Assembly: GCF_000374185.1 (NCBI RefSeq)
Contig: NZ_KB910518.1
Location: 2,861,687 to 2,925,686, forward strand
Length of the DNA stretch: 64,000 nucleotides
Direction: 5' to 3'
Source of the DNA: Paenibacillus sp. HW567
Lineage (GTDB): Bacteria; Bacillota; Bacilli; Paenibacillales; Paenibacillaceae
The position numbers and the translations under genes are program-made. Shown piece by piece: positions 25,839 through 33,681 of this stretch (position 1 is its first letter; each line of letters opens with the position of its first letter). Below the pieces are notes generated by a model that was not told the DNA's origin, did not search any database, and worked only from the letters and a program-made list of their open reading frames with translations.

Positions 25839-26753
25839 CTACAGCTTGGTCAACACATGAGCGCTCACAAAGTAATCCCTGTCTTCGTATTCATCATGGA
25901 CGAACTCCCACAACAGCGAAAACCTTAATTCAACTTTATAGAGCCGCATAATTTGCGGATGAACGTGGACAAATGCCCCCGGCAAGCACAAGCCTTGTTG
26001 CGCCATCTCCGGCAGATGCCCGTAAATCAGGTCCAAGTTTTCCCGGAGATTTCCTCCCGTCAGCTCCAGAGTCTTAACAGTAGCCGGGCTGGTATAGCCG
26101 GTTGTTGATATGCGCTGCAGCAGCAGAGTATCGGTTAAATGGACAATCACCCCGTCCGGTGCCAGGAGGCCCTGCAAAGATTGAAAGATGTTGATATGAA
26201 TCCGTTCAAGCAGCCGATCCAGCTGAGCGCTGAATTCCGGTGTATGGGCAACCTTGTTTTTCTTCCGGTAAAAAAAGGCGGAGATGAGCTGCGTCGTGAA
26301 GCATAAATTCATGACCACGTCAAAAGGAGGATGCAGCGGCGAGAAATCCACGTTTGGCCGCAATTCGTCAACCTTTGCTTTCAAGTCATCCGGTGAAGAC
26401 ACTTCCATTCCTACTCCGGTCAGATCAATGATTGCCCGTTCGTATTTTTCCGGGTGTGCCGACTTGGCCAGAAAGCGGTCCAGCGCTTTTTCATCGATAT
26501 CGACGATCGTGATCCGTTCAAATATAGTCTCGATATACGAAATGGGCACATCGTTTCCGTTCCCGGCTCCGAGCAGTAAAATATGCCCGCGCCCGCAGCG
26601 GTTATGTTCCAGCGTTTGCTCCAGAACCTGCTGAATCTGATCCCGGTAGCCCGTCCAGTGCTGCCAATCATGCTGGGTCGAGTCATTTCGGAGGGTGTTG
26701 GCTTTGCGGAATTTGACGTAAGGAACATTGACTTTTCTCATAAATGGATTCAT
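25839..26753 (-). CDS. SAM-dependent methyltransferase-like protein
   Basis: 304 residues with a Rossmann-type methyltransferase core: motif I ILLLGAGNGNDVPI (about residue 69), then ITIVDIDEKALDRF where the acidic residue binds the SAM ribose. The C-terminal half is not assignable. ATG 26753 follows AAGGTGA. It stands alone between an intact sulfurtransferase gene and a remnant of a second copy, suggesting insertion or rearrangement. The substrate is unknown. The stretch between its stop and the terminator at 25731 shows nothing. Confidence 0.7.
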   Translation of the reverse strand: MNPFMRKVNVPYVKFRKANTLRNDSTQHDWQHWTGYRDQIQQVLEQTLEHNRCGRGHILLLGAGNGNDVPISYIETIFERITIVDIDEKALDRFLAKSAHPEKYERAIIDLTGVGMEVSSPDDLKAKVDELRPNVDFSPLHPPFDVVMNLCFTTQLISAFFYRKKNKVAHTPEFSAQLDRLLERIHINIFQSLQGLLAPDGVIVHLTDTLLLQRISTTGYTSPATVKTLELTGGNLRENLDLIYGHLPEMAQQGLCLPGAFVHVHPQIMRLYKVELRFSLLWEFVHDEYEDRDYFVSAHVLTKL

Positions 26754-26875
26754 AGCGTGATTCACCTTTTCTATCTGGAATGGAGCATTAACGAAATTAT
26801 ATCTTTTTTGGGGCAGGCGGTAAAAGAATACTTTACAACATATTCAACTCACTGAAATTGCAGATGGATTAGGCT

Positions 26876-27011
26876 GAGCTCTGGCGTAAGCGCTCGCCTG
26901 AATGTGCTGGCGCTTACGATGGCCGGATTCAAAAATGTGAAGCTCTATGCGGGAAGCTGGAGTGATTGGATTAGCTATGAGGAGAATCCGGTGGCTGCCG
27001 GGGAAGAATAA
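26876..27011 (+). pseudogene. 3' remnant of a second sulfurtransferase gene
   Basis: The frame reads [18 protein letters not shown] and then [20 protein letters not shown], ending VAAGEE-stop, nearly the same as the last 45 residues of the gene at 24822-25697. The active-site Cys of CGSGVTA is lost. No start or upstream coding is left. A similar terminator follows, so the whole 3' end was duplicated. Confidence 0.85.
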
Positions 27012-27015
27012 ATGT

Positions 27016-27047
27016 ACAAAAAGCCCGCGTCCTGGCGCGGGCTTTGA
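27016..27047. terminator. bidirectional terminator
   Basis: AAAAAGCCCGCG and CGCGGGCTTT flank a short loop; on the minus strand TTTTTG follows, ending the reductase gene, and on the plus strand the sulfurtransferase remnant. Confidence 0.85.
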
Positions 27048-28085
27048 CTATTTGGCCTCTTGCCCAATAATCTCCTTGTTCTTCTCTATGAATCGGGCAT
27101 TATGGGAAGAGACACCTGCCATATCTGAGGCAGCAGGATCAAGGTACAATTTCGCACTGTTGACAGCCAATACGGCATCGTTAAATGCACCGGAGATGAG
27201 ACGTACCTTACTGCCGTGGGTGATAAAATCACCGGCTCCGAACACACCCGGCTGACTCGTTCGCATCCGTGAATCTACGGTTATCCCGTAGTCCTCCCGT
27301 TTCAATCCCCAGCTTACCAGATTGCCGAAATTACGGTCGTAGCCATGACTTACAACCACTTCATCCACTTCAATTTGCAGGGGAACACCTGTCTCAGTAT
27401 GAACAAGATCGACTTGATCAATCCGATCTCCCGCCCCATACAATTTAGAGAGACTATACGGGGTCAATACCTGCGCATATGCCTTCATCTGTTCAACAAA
27501 CTGCTCAAGCGCGGCAAATTTATTACGTCTATGTACAACGGTGACTTGCCGGGCCAATTTCACCATTTCATTCGCCCAATCTACCGCAGAATCCCCACCG
27601 CCGGAGATCAGTACACGTTTATCCTTAAATCGGGACAAATCCGTAATGGTATAATGCAGATTCGTCAATTCATAACGGCTGGCCCCCTGCACATCCAGCT
27701 TTTGAATCTGTGTCATCCCTCTTCCGGCACACAGCAATATCGTACGTGTGTAATGACGCTCGCCGGTTTTGGAGGTCAGCACCAGAATATTGTCCTCCCT
27801 GCGCTCCATATCGGCAATTTCCTGACCGAAGACAATGGTTGGATCAAAGGTTCTCGCTTGCCGCTCCAGGGAATCTATCAATCTTTCACAGCGGATCGGC
27901 TCCACCCCGCCAACATCCCAGATAAGCTTTTCAGGATAAGTACGCATGAATCCGCCCAATTCCATTTTGGCCTCGATAATTTTGGTACGCATAGCCCTCA
28001 TCCCACTGTAAAAAGCGGAGTACATACCCGCTGGGCCGCCGCCAACAATGGTAACGTCATAAATATCCGGTTGCTTCATGTCCAT
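27048..28085 (-). CDS. ferredoxin-NADP reductase-like FAD/NAD(P) oxidoreductase
   Basis: 345 residues of the thioredoxin-reductase-like fold: FAD motif VTIVGGGPAGMYSAFYSGM at the start, NAD(P) motif ISGGGDSAVDWAN in the middle, and GVFGAGDF near the end; no CxxC redox pair, as in YumC-type ferredoxin-NADP reductases. The ATG directly follows the stop (TAA-ATG) of the damaged siderophore-binding gene, so it was translated in coupling with it. In this context a role in reducing the imported ferric siderophore is a reasonable inference. No good ribosome site of its own is seen. Confidence 0.85.
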   Translation of the reverse strand: MDMKQPDIYDVTIVGGGPAGMYSAFYSGMRAMRTKIIEAKMELGGFMRTYPEKLIWDVGGVEPIRCERLIDSLERQARTFDPTIVFGQEIADMERREDNILVLTSKTGERHYTRTILLCAGRGMTQIQKLDVQGASRYELTNLHYTITDLSRFKDKRVLISGGGDSAVDWANEMVKLARQVTVVHRRNKFAALEQFVEQMKAYAQVLTPYSLSKLYGAGDRIDQVDLVHTETGVPLQIEVDEVVVSHGYDRNFGNLVSWGLKREDYGITVDSRMRTSQPGVFGAGDFITHGSKVRLISGAFNDAVLAVNSAKLYLDPAASDMAGVSSHNARFIEKNKEIIGQEAK

Positions 28086-29074
28086 TTAAGGCACCAACTT
28101 TTCTACAATATAGTCCATCAGCCGAACAGATCCAATGGGACCTACACCCTGAATAAAATCATTGGTTTTCAGCGAAATACATGCCCGTTCTTAACCGCAT
28201 CCATGTTCTGCCATAGCGGGTTGTTTTCCAGATCCTTTAATGATTGTGAAGCATCATATCCTTTAAGCGCTCTTTCCTCCAAAAAAATGTAATCCGGTTT
28301 GATGTCCGGCAGAATCTCCAATGAGAATGGCGTAAACCAGTCTTCAGAATCCTTGAAAATTTCAGGAATATGAAGGCCTAGAGTCTGATAGAAAAACTTG
28401 CTGCTATCCCCTGCCTTTGAGCCTAAATAACGGTATCTAGTAGACTCCACACGAAGCACAAGCACAGTTTTATCTCCAATAGCCTGGGCAATTTTTGTCT
28501 TGGCTTGTTCAACCTTCTCTTCATTTTCTGCTAGAACCTTTGCGGATTCGGCTGTTTTGTCGAACAGCTCTGCCATTAAAGGCATGGCAGCCTCCATCTC
28601 GCTGTTCGTATTCAATGCTACTGTCGGAGCGATCTTCGACAGCTCGTCGTATACGGTCTTCTCCATGCCTCCCCCTTGAGTAAGGATCAGATCCGGTGAT
28701 AATGCCAGCAATTGCTCATAATTATACTGATATTGATCACTTTCAATCATTTTGACACCATGCTTCTCAAAATAAGGAGCACGATACTCCGGTTCAACCT
28801 CAAAAGTCATAAGTACCATTTGCGGGACAATGCCCATCTCAATCAGATATTCCGCGTAGCTTGAATTGGTTACAAGCAGATTTTTGGGCTCCGCAGGAAT
28901 GACTACATCCCCGAATGTATCATGAACGGTCTTGCTCACGTTGGCTGTGGTTCCTTCGTTCGCCGCTTTTTCTGCTCCCGTATTTGCAGCATTGGATGCA
29001 CTGGAGCAGGCGCCAAGCACCAGACTCACAGCCAACAGCAATCATCCAATACCGATGAAACGACGTCTAAACAT
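28086..29074 (-). pseudogene. iron-siderophore ABC transporter binding lipoprotein, disabled
   Basis: A Fur-controlled FecB/FhuD-type lipoprotein gene with two lesions. From the ATG at 29074 (AAGGGGCG upstream) the signal peptide reads MFRRRFIGIG, then TGA (29042-29044), then LLLAVSLVLGACSS with an intact lipobox. The main frame stays open to a premature stop after NGHVFR (28169), but the native end (FIQGVGPIGSVRLMDYIVEKL) is present one frame off and stops at 28086. A TTG right after the first stop could restart translation without a ribosome site, so low expression of a shortened protein cannot be excluded. Confidence 0.8.
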
Positions 29075-29087
29075 GAAATACTCGCCC

Positions 29088-29116
29088 CTTATATTGATAA
29101 TGATAATTATTATCAA
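29088..29116 (-). promoter_or_regulatory. Fur-box promoter of the binding lipoprotein gene
   Basis: On the minus strand TTGATA (29111-29116), 17 bases, TATAAG (29088-29093). The spacer holds a perfect 7-1-7 Fur box, TGATAATTATTATCA on the plus strand (29101-29115), overlapped by a second half-site to the left. Confidence 0.88.
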
Positions 29117-29171
29117 AGGTTATCAAATAAAATGCGGCTTTTCCATAGTGTATTGTGCGTATTGATATGGA

Positions 29172-30800
29172 TTATTGTGCGTAGCATTTCTCTTCATCCG
29201 CTCCTGTTAGACATCTGACAATCTGGTCCAGGATTATCGGATACCCCAAGACCCCGCATCCATCCACCCAAAGACGGGTATCTATATAAAATACACGGTT
29301 GTTCTTAACCGCTTTAAGCTGCCTCCATTCACTGCTCTCCATCAACTCTCTAATCTGCTCTTCGGCATCAAAATGCTCCATGACCCGCTTCTCAACAAAT
29401 AAATAGTCGGGATTAGCGTTTCCTAGCAGTTCGACAGAGCAGGAATTAAACCAGGCCTTTCCTGTCCTTAATGGCTCTGGAAGCGTTAATTGCAGTTGAC
29501 CATACAACACGTTGGACATCCCGTTCGAGCAGCCCCCCATATAGCGGTAACCGAAAGGCTCAATTCTTAGAACCATTACAGTCACGGAGTGGATCAGGGA
29601 ATCCAGTTGCTTTCGTGCTTCATCTAATTGATGGTCCAAGTGCTCACGAATGCTCCTGGCCTCCTTATCCTTCCGGAACAATGCCGCCAAGGCGTTAAGC
29701 TGAGCCTCCAGGTTCGATGGCATATCGGCAATAATTGGTGCAATTGTGTGCAGCTTCTGCTTCTTATTCTCCGTAATGAACGTCCCAATGATCAGTTCAG
29801 GCTCGGCATGTGAGATCCTCTCCACATCCAGATTAAACTGCGGCGTATCCAATATTTCAACCTGATGGTGTATAAATTGCTCCCGCTGATGCTCAGCCAG
29901 AAGCAGGGGAGGTACAACTACGGCATGTGGAATTACACCGAGTTCAATCATAATTTCGGCACAGAGCGGATTTAATACGACCATTTTGCGTTGACTTAGC
30001 GTCTGGACGTAATTCCGCGGGGATACTCCTGTGAACTGCTTGAAGCGGCGGCTGAAATAATGAACATCCTCAAAGCCTACTTGTCTGGCTACCTTCTGGG
30101 AGGTTGCCGAAGTTAACAATAGCTGTTCCTGTGCGCGGTACACGCGGTATTGGGACAGGTAGCTCAGCGGAGCCACGCCATACCTTTCATTGAACTTTCT
30201 TGAATAGTACCATGGACTGACACCGGCGATTTGAGCCAATTGATTGCGGGTAATCATCTCGTTGTAGTGCTCTTGCATATAGGTGACGGATCGCAGCAGC
30301 CCTTCCCCCATTGAATGGTCGCCGTGTGGCTGTTCCCGGTATATATGCTTCAATAATTCGTATACAAGGGCTTGATTACCTATCCGCTTCTGGATCACAT
30401 CAAGGGCCGCAGCCTCCCGCAAATAATGACCCAGTCCTGCCAGGTCCAGGCTGGTTAACTGCACCTGCTGAAAGGAATTGCCCGCTGGCACCTTCCATTC
30501 CACTTTACCAGTTTCCCGTTCACCGCCAAACAGCGTGTATGTATTAAATTGGATCTGCCAACCGGCCAAATCCGGCGCCTCACCGTCAATCACCTCAATG
30601 ACTGAATCCTCTTCCACCGCAATCAATTGAGCAAAAGAGACCTGAACCCTATGCCCGTTAATACTCCAAATGGATTGTCCATCGGTGATCATTATCAAGG
30701 CAGGGCGCTGAAAGAAATGAACCTCTCCCGCCACCATCCACTGCCTGGTTAACGGCTTCCTAGACACCCACTCGGCGGTCCATTCGCTGCTACTGACCAT
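29172..30800 (-). CDS. AraC-family regulator fused to a siderophore-binding domain (Btr-like)
   Basis: 542 residues in three parts: an N-terminal AraC-type sensing region (1-160), two AraC helix-turn-helix motifs (about 170-270, ITRNQLAQIAGVSPWYYSRKF and FEDVHYFSRRFKQFTGVSPRNY), and a C-terminal FeuA/FecB-like binding domain (about 275-535) without a signal peptide. This is the plan of Bacillus Btr, which senses the ferric siderophore in the cytoplasm and activates its uptake operon. Its C-terminal domain is visibly paralogous to the disabled lipoprotein downstream (RVESTRYRYLG versus RIEPFGYRYMG). ATG follows AGAGAGGGTGA. Confidence 0.88.
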   Translation of the reverse strand: MVSSSEWTAEWVSRKPLTRQWMVAGEVHFFQRPALIMITDGQSIWSINGHRVQVSFAQLIAVEEDSVIEVIDGEAPDLAGWQIQFNTYTLFGGERETGKVEWKVPAGNSFQQVQLTSLDLAGLGHYLREAAALDVIQKRIGNQALVYELLKHIYREQPHGDHSMGEGLLRSVTYMQEHYNEMITRNQLAQIAGVSPWYYSRKFNERYGVAPLSYLSQYRVYRAQEQLLLTSATSQKVARQVGFEDVHYFSRRFKQFTGVSPRNYVQTLSQRKMVVLNPLCAEIMIELGVIPHAVVVPPLLLAEHQREQFIHHQVEILDTPQFNLDVERISHAEPELIIGTFITENKKQKLHTIAPIIADMPSNLEAQLNALAALFRKDKEARSIREHLDHQLDEARKQLDSLIHSVTVMVLRIEPFGYRYMGGCSNGMSNVLYGQLQLTLPEPLRTGKAWFNSCSVELLGNANPDYLFVEKRVMEHFDAEEQIRELMESSEWRQLKAVKNNRVFYIDTRLWVDGCGVLGYPIILDQIVRCLTGADEEKCYAQ

Positions 30801-30930
30801 GCTGTCACCCTCTCTACAGGCTCGTCTCTTGTATTATAGCATCCCCTGATTTGACGCGGAAACCTTTTGCCTACAAGGAACTCGGGCCTATTTCATGTGT
30901 TTACCCGTACCTACGGACGAAAAACAGGCT

Positions 30931-30958
30931 TTGCCAACCACCAGTGGTTGGTTATAAT
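30931..30958 (+). promoter_or_regulatory. promoter overlapped by an 18-base perfect palindrome
   Basis: TTGCCA (30931-30936), 16 bases, TATAAT (30953-30958). The palindrome CCAACCACCAGTGGTTGG (30934-30951) covers the -35 end and the spacer, a classic repressor or activator site. It faces the AraC-like gene about 90 bases downstream, in the 250-base gap between the two divergent regulators. Confidence 0.7.
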
Positions 30959-31047
30959 TTATTCAAGCAGTATTTTTAATGTTATAGTTATAAGCTCATC
31001 GCAGAAAAGGCCCGCTTCAATGGCTTACGGAAGGAAGACTACTCTTA

Positions 31048-33027
31048 TTGAAGGTAAATGCACAAGAACACATGCTGATTTGGAACGATGCCAGCGTCAA
31101 AATCATAGATGTTAGACATATAGGCAGACTAAACGTACAGCGAGCACGCTCTTACCTGTTTCCTGCCAGTGCTTTTCTGTACATAACCCATGGCAGTGCC
31201 ACTATTCTTTTAGATGAAAATGAGTATACGGTGAACGGGTTCTATATGCTTCATGGAGGCAAAGGCTCCCGTCTGGACATTACTGTGGCGGATGAATCCT
31301 TTCGCTATTATCTAATTTTCTATAAAGCTTCCTTACCTTTATCCGGAAATCCGCATAGACTTCAGAATATGGATCATCAGCAATTACCGTTCAACCTCCA
31401 TTACGGGTTTATTCCGCTCCATCCTGTCATCCTTCATGAGTTGATTCAGCAGATGCTGAGTGAATGGCGTACACAGGGACACCTGGAGCGACTCCATGTC
31501 AAAACCTTGTTCTATCAATTGATATACGAGCTGCTACAGCAAATGGATCAACAGCAGGTCAGCATCTTTGGACCCAACCTAACCGCTCAGCTTATTCGCT
31601 ATATGCAAGAGTACTATGCTGAGCCGCTGACGTTGGATATCATGGCAAAAGCATTTCACTACAGCGCGCCTTATCTGTCCAAGCATTTCCGGCGTGATAC
31701 TGGCTCAAGTATCATCGACTACTTAATCGGAATTCGAATGAATAAAGCAGGGACACTTCTCCGGCAGACCGGCTTAACTCTAAAAGAAATTGCAGTGTGC
31801 GTAGGATACACAGATGTCTCCTATTTCATCAGAATGTTCAAAAAACAGACTGGAGTAACGCCAAAGCAATTCAGAGAAGAGTTGCTACAAGCATCAGAAG
31901 GCTCTTATCATCCTATCATTAGGCTTGGATCGTCCATTGCTCCGCGTAAGCTTCGTCGTTATAGTCGTAATATTGATAATAATTATCAATATCATTATGG
32001 CGAAAAAGGAGATTTACGGATGAATCGAAGCAAACTACCTGTGGGAATTACGATACTGCTATGCCTAACTCTTTTACTCAGTGCATGCTCATCCCCGACG
32101 AACTCAAACGGAGGAACTGGCACTAACCCTTCGCAAAGCAAAACAGAGAGCAACACCAACAATTCTGGAAATGCAGTAAACAAAAATACAACCACCAGCT
32201 CGGAAATGGTAACCTATTCTGCTATCAACGGCGAGGTTTTAATTCCCAAAAACCCTCAACGAATTGTAATGGTCGCCGGAGCCTTCACCGGACATTTACT
32301 TGCGCTTGGCATAAAGCCTGTGGGAACCGGTGAAGAATCCTTCACAAGCTATACTGAAGGTAAGCTGGATGACGTTGTCAACATCGGCAACGATGTATCT
32401 TACGAAAAAATTCTATCGCTCGACCCAGATTTAATCGTAGTCTGGAACGATGCTAAAACGATTGAGGAGCTGTCAAAAATAGCACCGACTGTCGCTGTGG
32501 AATACGGAGTACCTATGCGGGAACAATTGTTGGAGTTCGGCAAGATGACAGGTAGAGAAGAACAGGCAAAGGCCTGGATTGCCAATTGGGACGCTAAAAT
32601 TGCTAAATACAAGCCACTTGTTCAGAATGCAGTTGGCGATCGTACTGTTTCGATCTTCGATTCGACAAGCGCCAAGGAATTTTATGCTTATGGCAGCTTT
32701 GGCAGAGGCGGAGACATTGTATATGGAGAATTCGGTTTGAAGGCACCCCCACTGATTCAGAAGGAAGCCATTGACAGTGGCCAAGGCTGGACTAAGCTCT
32801 CCCTTGAACTTTTGCCCAAATACGCAGGAGACTACATCATTATTAGCGGGTGGACTGGCGATGACAACGCAGCCCCAATTTTTCAGGGAAAGCTATGGGA
32901 CAACCTCCCTGCTGTCCAAAACCATCGTGTGTATTATGAAAACAGCCGCGGCTTCGTGTTCAGTGACCCAATTTCGTTAGAGGCCCAGCTTCAATTTGTC
33001 GTAGACAGCTTAACTCAAGCAAAGTAA
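31048..33027 (+). CDS. AraC-family regulator whose frame continues into a binding lipoprotein
   Basis: One uninterrupted 659-codon frame. Residues 1-150 are an AraC cupin-like sensing region, 185-285 carry the two helix-turn-helix motifs (LDIMAKAFHYSAPYLSKHFR and VGYTDVSYFIRMFKKQTGVTPKQF), 286-324 are a linker, and from residue 325 a complete lipoprotein begins, signal peptide and lipobox included. A cytoplasmic regulator ending in an internal lipoprotein signal is unlikely as a product; loss of the AraC stop codon is more likely. TTG 31048 (GGAAGG 12 bases upstream) or ATG 31072 may start it. A Fur box lies inside the linker. Confidence 0.75.
   Translation: MKVNAQEHMLIWNDASVKIIDVRHIGRLNVQRARSYLFPASAFLYITHGSATILLDENEYTVNGFYMLHGGKGSRLDITVADESFRYYLIFYKASLPLSGNPHRLQNMDHQQLPFNLHYGFIPLHPVILHELIQQMLSEWRTQGHLERLHVKTLFYQLIYELLQQMDQQQVSIFGPNLTAQLIRYMQEYYAEPLTLDIMAKAFHYSAPYLSKHFRRDTGSSIIDYLIGIRMNKAGTLLRQTGLTLKEIAVCVGYTDVSYFIRMFKKQTGVTPKQFREELLQASEGSYHPIIRLGSSIAPRKLRRYSRNIDNNYQYHYGEKGDLRMNRSKLPVGITILLCLTLLLSACSSPTNSNGGTGTNPSQSKTESNTNNSGNAVNKNTTTSSEMVTYSAINGEVLIPKNPQRIVMVAGAFTGHLLALGIKPVGTGEESFTSYTEGKLDDVVNIGNDVSYEKILSLDPDLIVVWNDAKTIEELSKIAPTVAVEYGVPMREQLLEFGKMTGREEQAKAWIANWDAKIAKYKPLVQNAVGDRTVSIFDSTSAKEFYAYGSFGRGGDIVYGEFGLKAPPLIQKEAIDSGQGWTKLSLELLPKYAGDYIIISGWTGDDNAAPIFQGKLWDNLPAVQNHRVYYENSRGFVFSDPISLEAQLQFVVDSLTQAK
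31973..31989. promoter_or_regulatory. Fur box inside the AraC-lipoprotein reading frame
   Basis: TTGATAATAATTATCAA is a perfect palindrome containing the 7-1-7 Fur motif TGATAATAATTATCA, 31 bases before the lipoprotein ATG. TTGATA could act as a -35 box with a poor -10 (TATGGC) 17 bases on. It implies that the lipoprotein gene has its own iron-repressed promoter. Confidence 0.85.
32020..33027 (+). CDS. iron-siderophore ABC transporter substrate-binding lipoprotein
   Basis: 335 residues if started at the ATG after AAAAAGGAGATTTACGG: signal peptide with lipobox LLLSACSS (Cys about residue 23), a Ser/Asn/Thr-rich linker (25-60), then a FhuD/FecB-type class III binding fold (IPKNPQRIVMVAGAFTGHLLALGIKPVG ... 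VYYENSRGFVFSDPISLEAQLQFVVDSL). No permease or ATPase genes are nearby, so it must share a transporter encoded elsewhere. A remnant of a close paralogue is at 44385-44507. Confidence 0.88.
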   Translation: MNRSKLPVGITILLCLTLLLSACSSPTNSNGGTGTNPSQSKTESNTNNSGNAVNKNTTTSSEMVTYSAINGEVLIPKNPQRIVMVAGAFTGHLLALGIKPVGTGEESFTSYTEGKLDDVVNIGNDVSYEKILSLDPDLIVVWNDAKTIEELSKIAPTVAVEYGVPMREQLLEFGKMTGREEQAKAWIANWDAKIAKYKPLVQNAVGDRTVSIFDSTSAKEFYAYGSFGRGGDIVYGEFGLKAPPLIQKEAIDSGQGWTKLSLELLPKYAGDYIIISGWTGDDNAAPIFQGKLWDNLPAVQNHRVYYENSRGFVFSDPISLEAQLQFVVDSLTQAK

Positions 33028-33054
33028 CATACTCGGCATAAATAGCAACGGAAT

Positions 33055-33525
33055 GGGGCTATCCCATAAGTAGATATTCTACTAGCAGAGACTGGTTTTT
33101 CTCAAAAGCTTAAATTTCAAAAAATGCAACGATTCTCCCGTTATTGGAGAATCGCTGCTCTGTGTTTTTGGTAATTTACAGCTTGCTTCAGTAGATTTGG
33201 GCAAGGGAAGGCCAACCGACCTCAAGCGACACTTTCGCTATGTCACGAAGCAGCAATCTCCGGAATCACCCGTTGTTCTTCAGTTGTTCAAACACACTTT
33301 CTGGTTCCGCCATCCGGCGTGCGGCCAGACATAAAGCATTTTGAGATGGTAGCTGTCGCCTTGGTCTCTGGATTTTCACCGCTTAGGGGAATGAAAAAAA
33401 TCTGGAGAACAGAGCGATTGGAACAACATTTCGTTCGTGGAGCGTTCACCCAAGTGCTTATGTTGATCCTACTTCAAAACCAGGAGCTGTCCCAAGCAGC
33501 CATTCATGGTTTGTGGGACAACCTC
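33055..33525 (-). mobile_element. decayed IS1182-like insertion sequence remnant
   Basis: The minus strand at about 33187-33320 encodes the typical C-terminus of an IS1182-family transposase, AEPESVFEQLKNNG, stop, FRRLLLRDIAKVSLEVGW, with an in-frame TGA. GGGGCTATCCCATAA (33055-33069) and GAGGTTGTCCCACAA (complement of 33511-33525) match at 11 of 15 bases and resemble IS1182-type ends. No intact gene remains. The plus-strand frame at 33319-33591 is not recognised and is probably noncoding. Confidence 0.6.
33129..33155 (+). terminator. hairpin after the lipoprotein gene
   Basis: CGATTCTCC and GGAGAATCG form a perfect 9-bp stem with a 7-base loop; GTTTTTG follows about 10 bases later. It lies 100 bases after the stop at 33027 and inside the IS remnant. 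Confidence 0.55.
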
Positions 33526-33681
33526 TTTATACTAGTAACACGGGAATGTAAAGTTCATCCTAAGTGCCAGGTGATGTCAAAAAGTAAATAGGTGGCAGTA
33601 AGTCACAATCAATAAAAGTAATTTTACAGGTTAATTTCAAAGTATTATATATTTCTATTGCATAAATGATCTAATTTTGAT

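Noticed and set aside
27345..28292. 315-codon plus-strand frame opposite the reductase and binding-protein genes
   Set aside because: The opposite strand holds an unmistakable FAD/NAD(P) oxidoreductase; no domain or start signal here.
33319..33591. 90-codon plus-strand frame near the IS elements
   Set aside because: It overlaps the IS1182-like remnant read on the other strand, matches no family and has no ribosome site.
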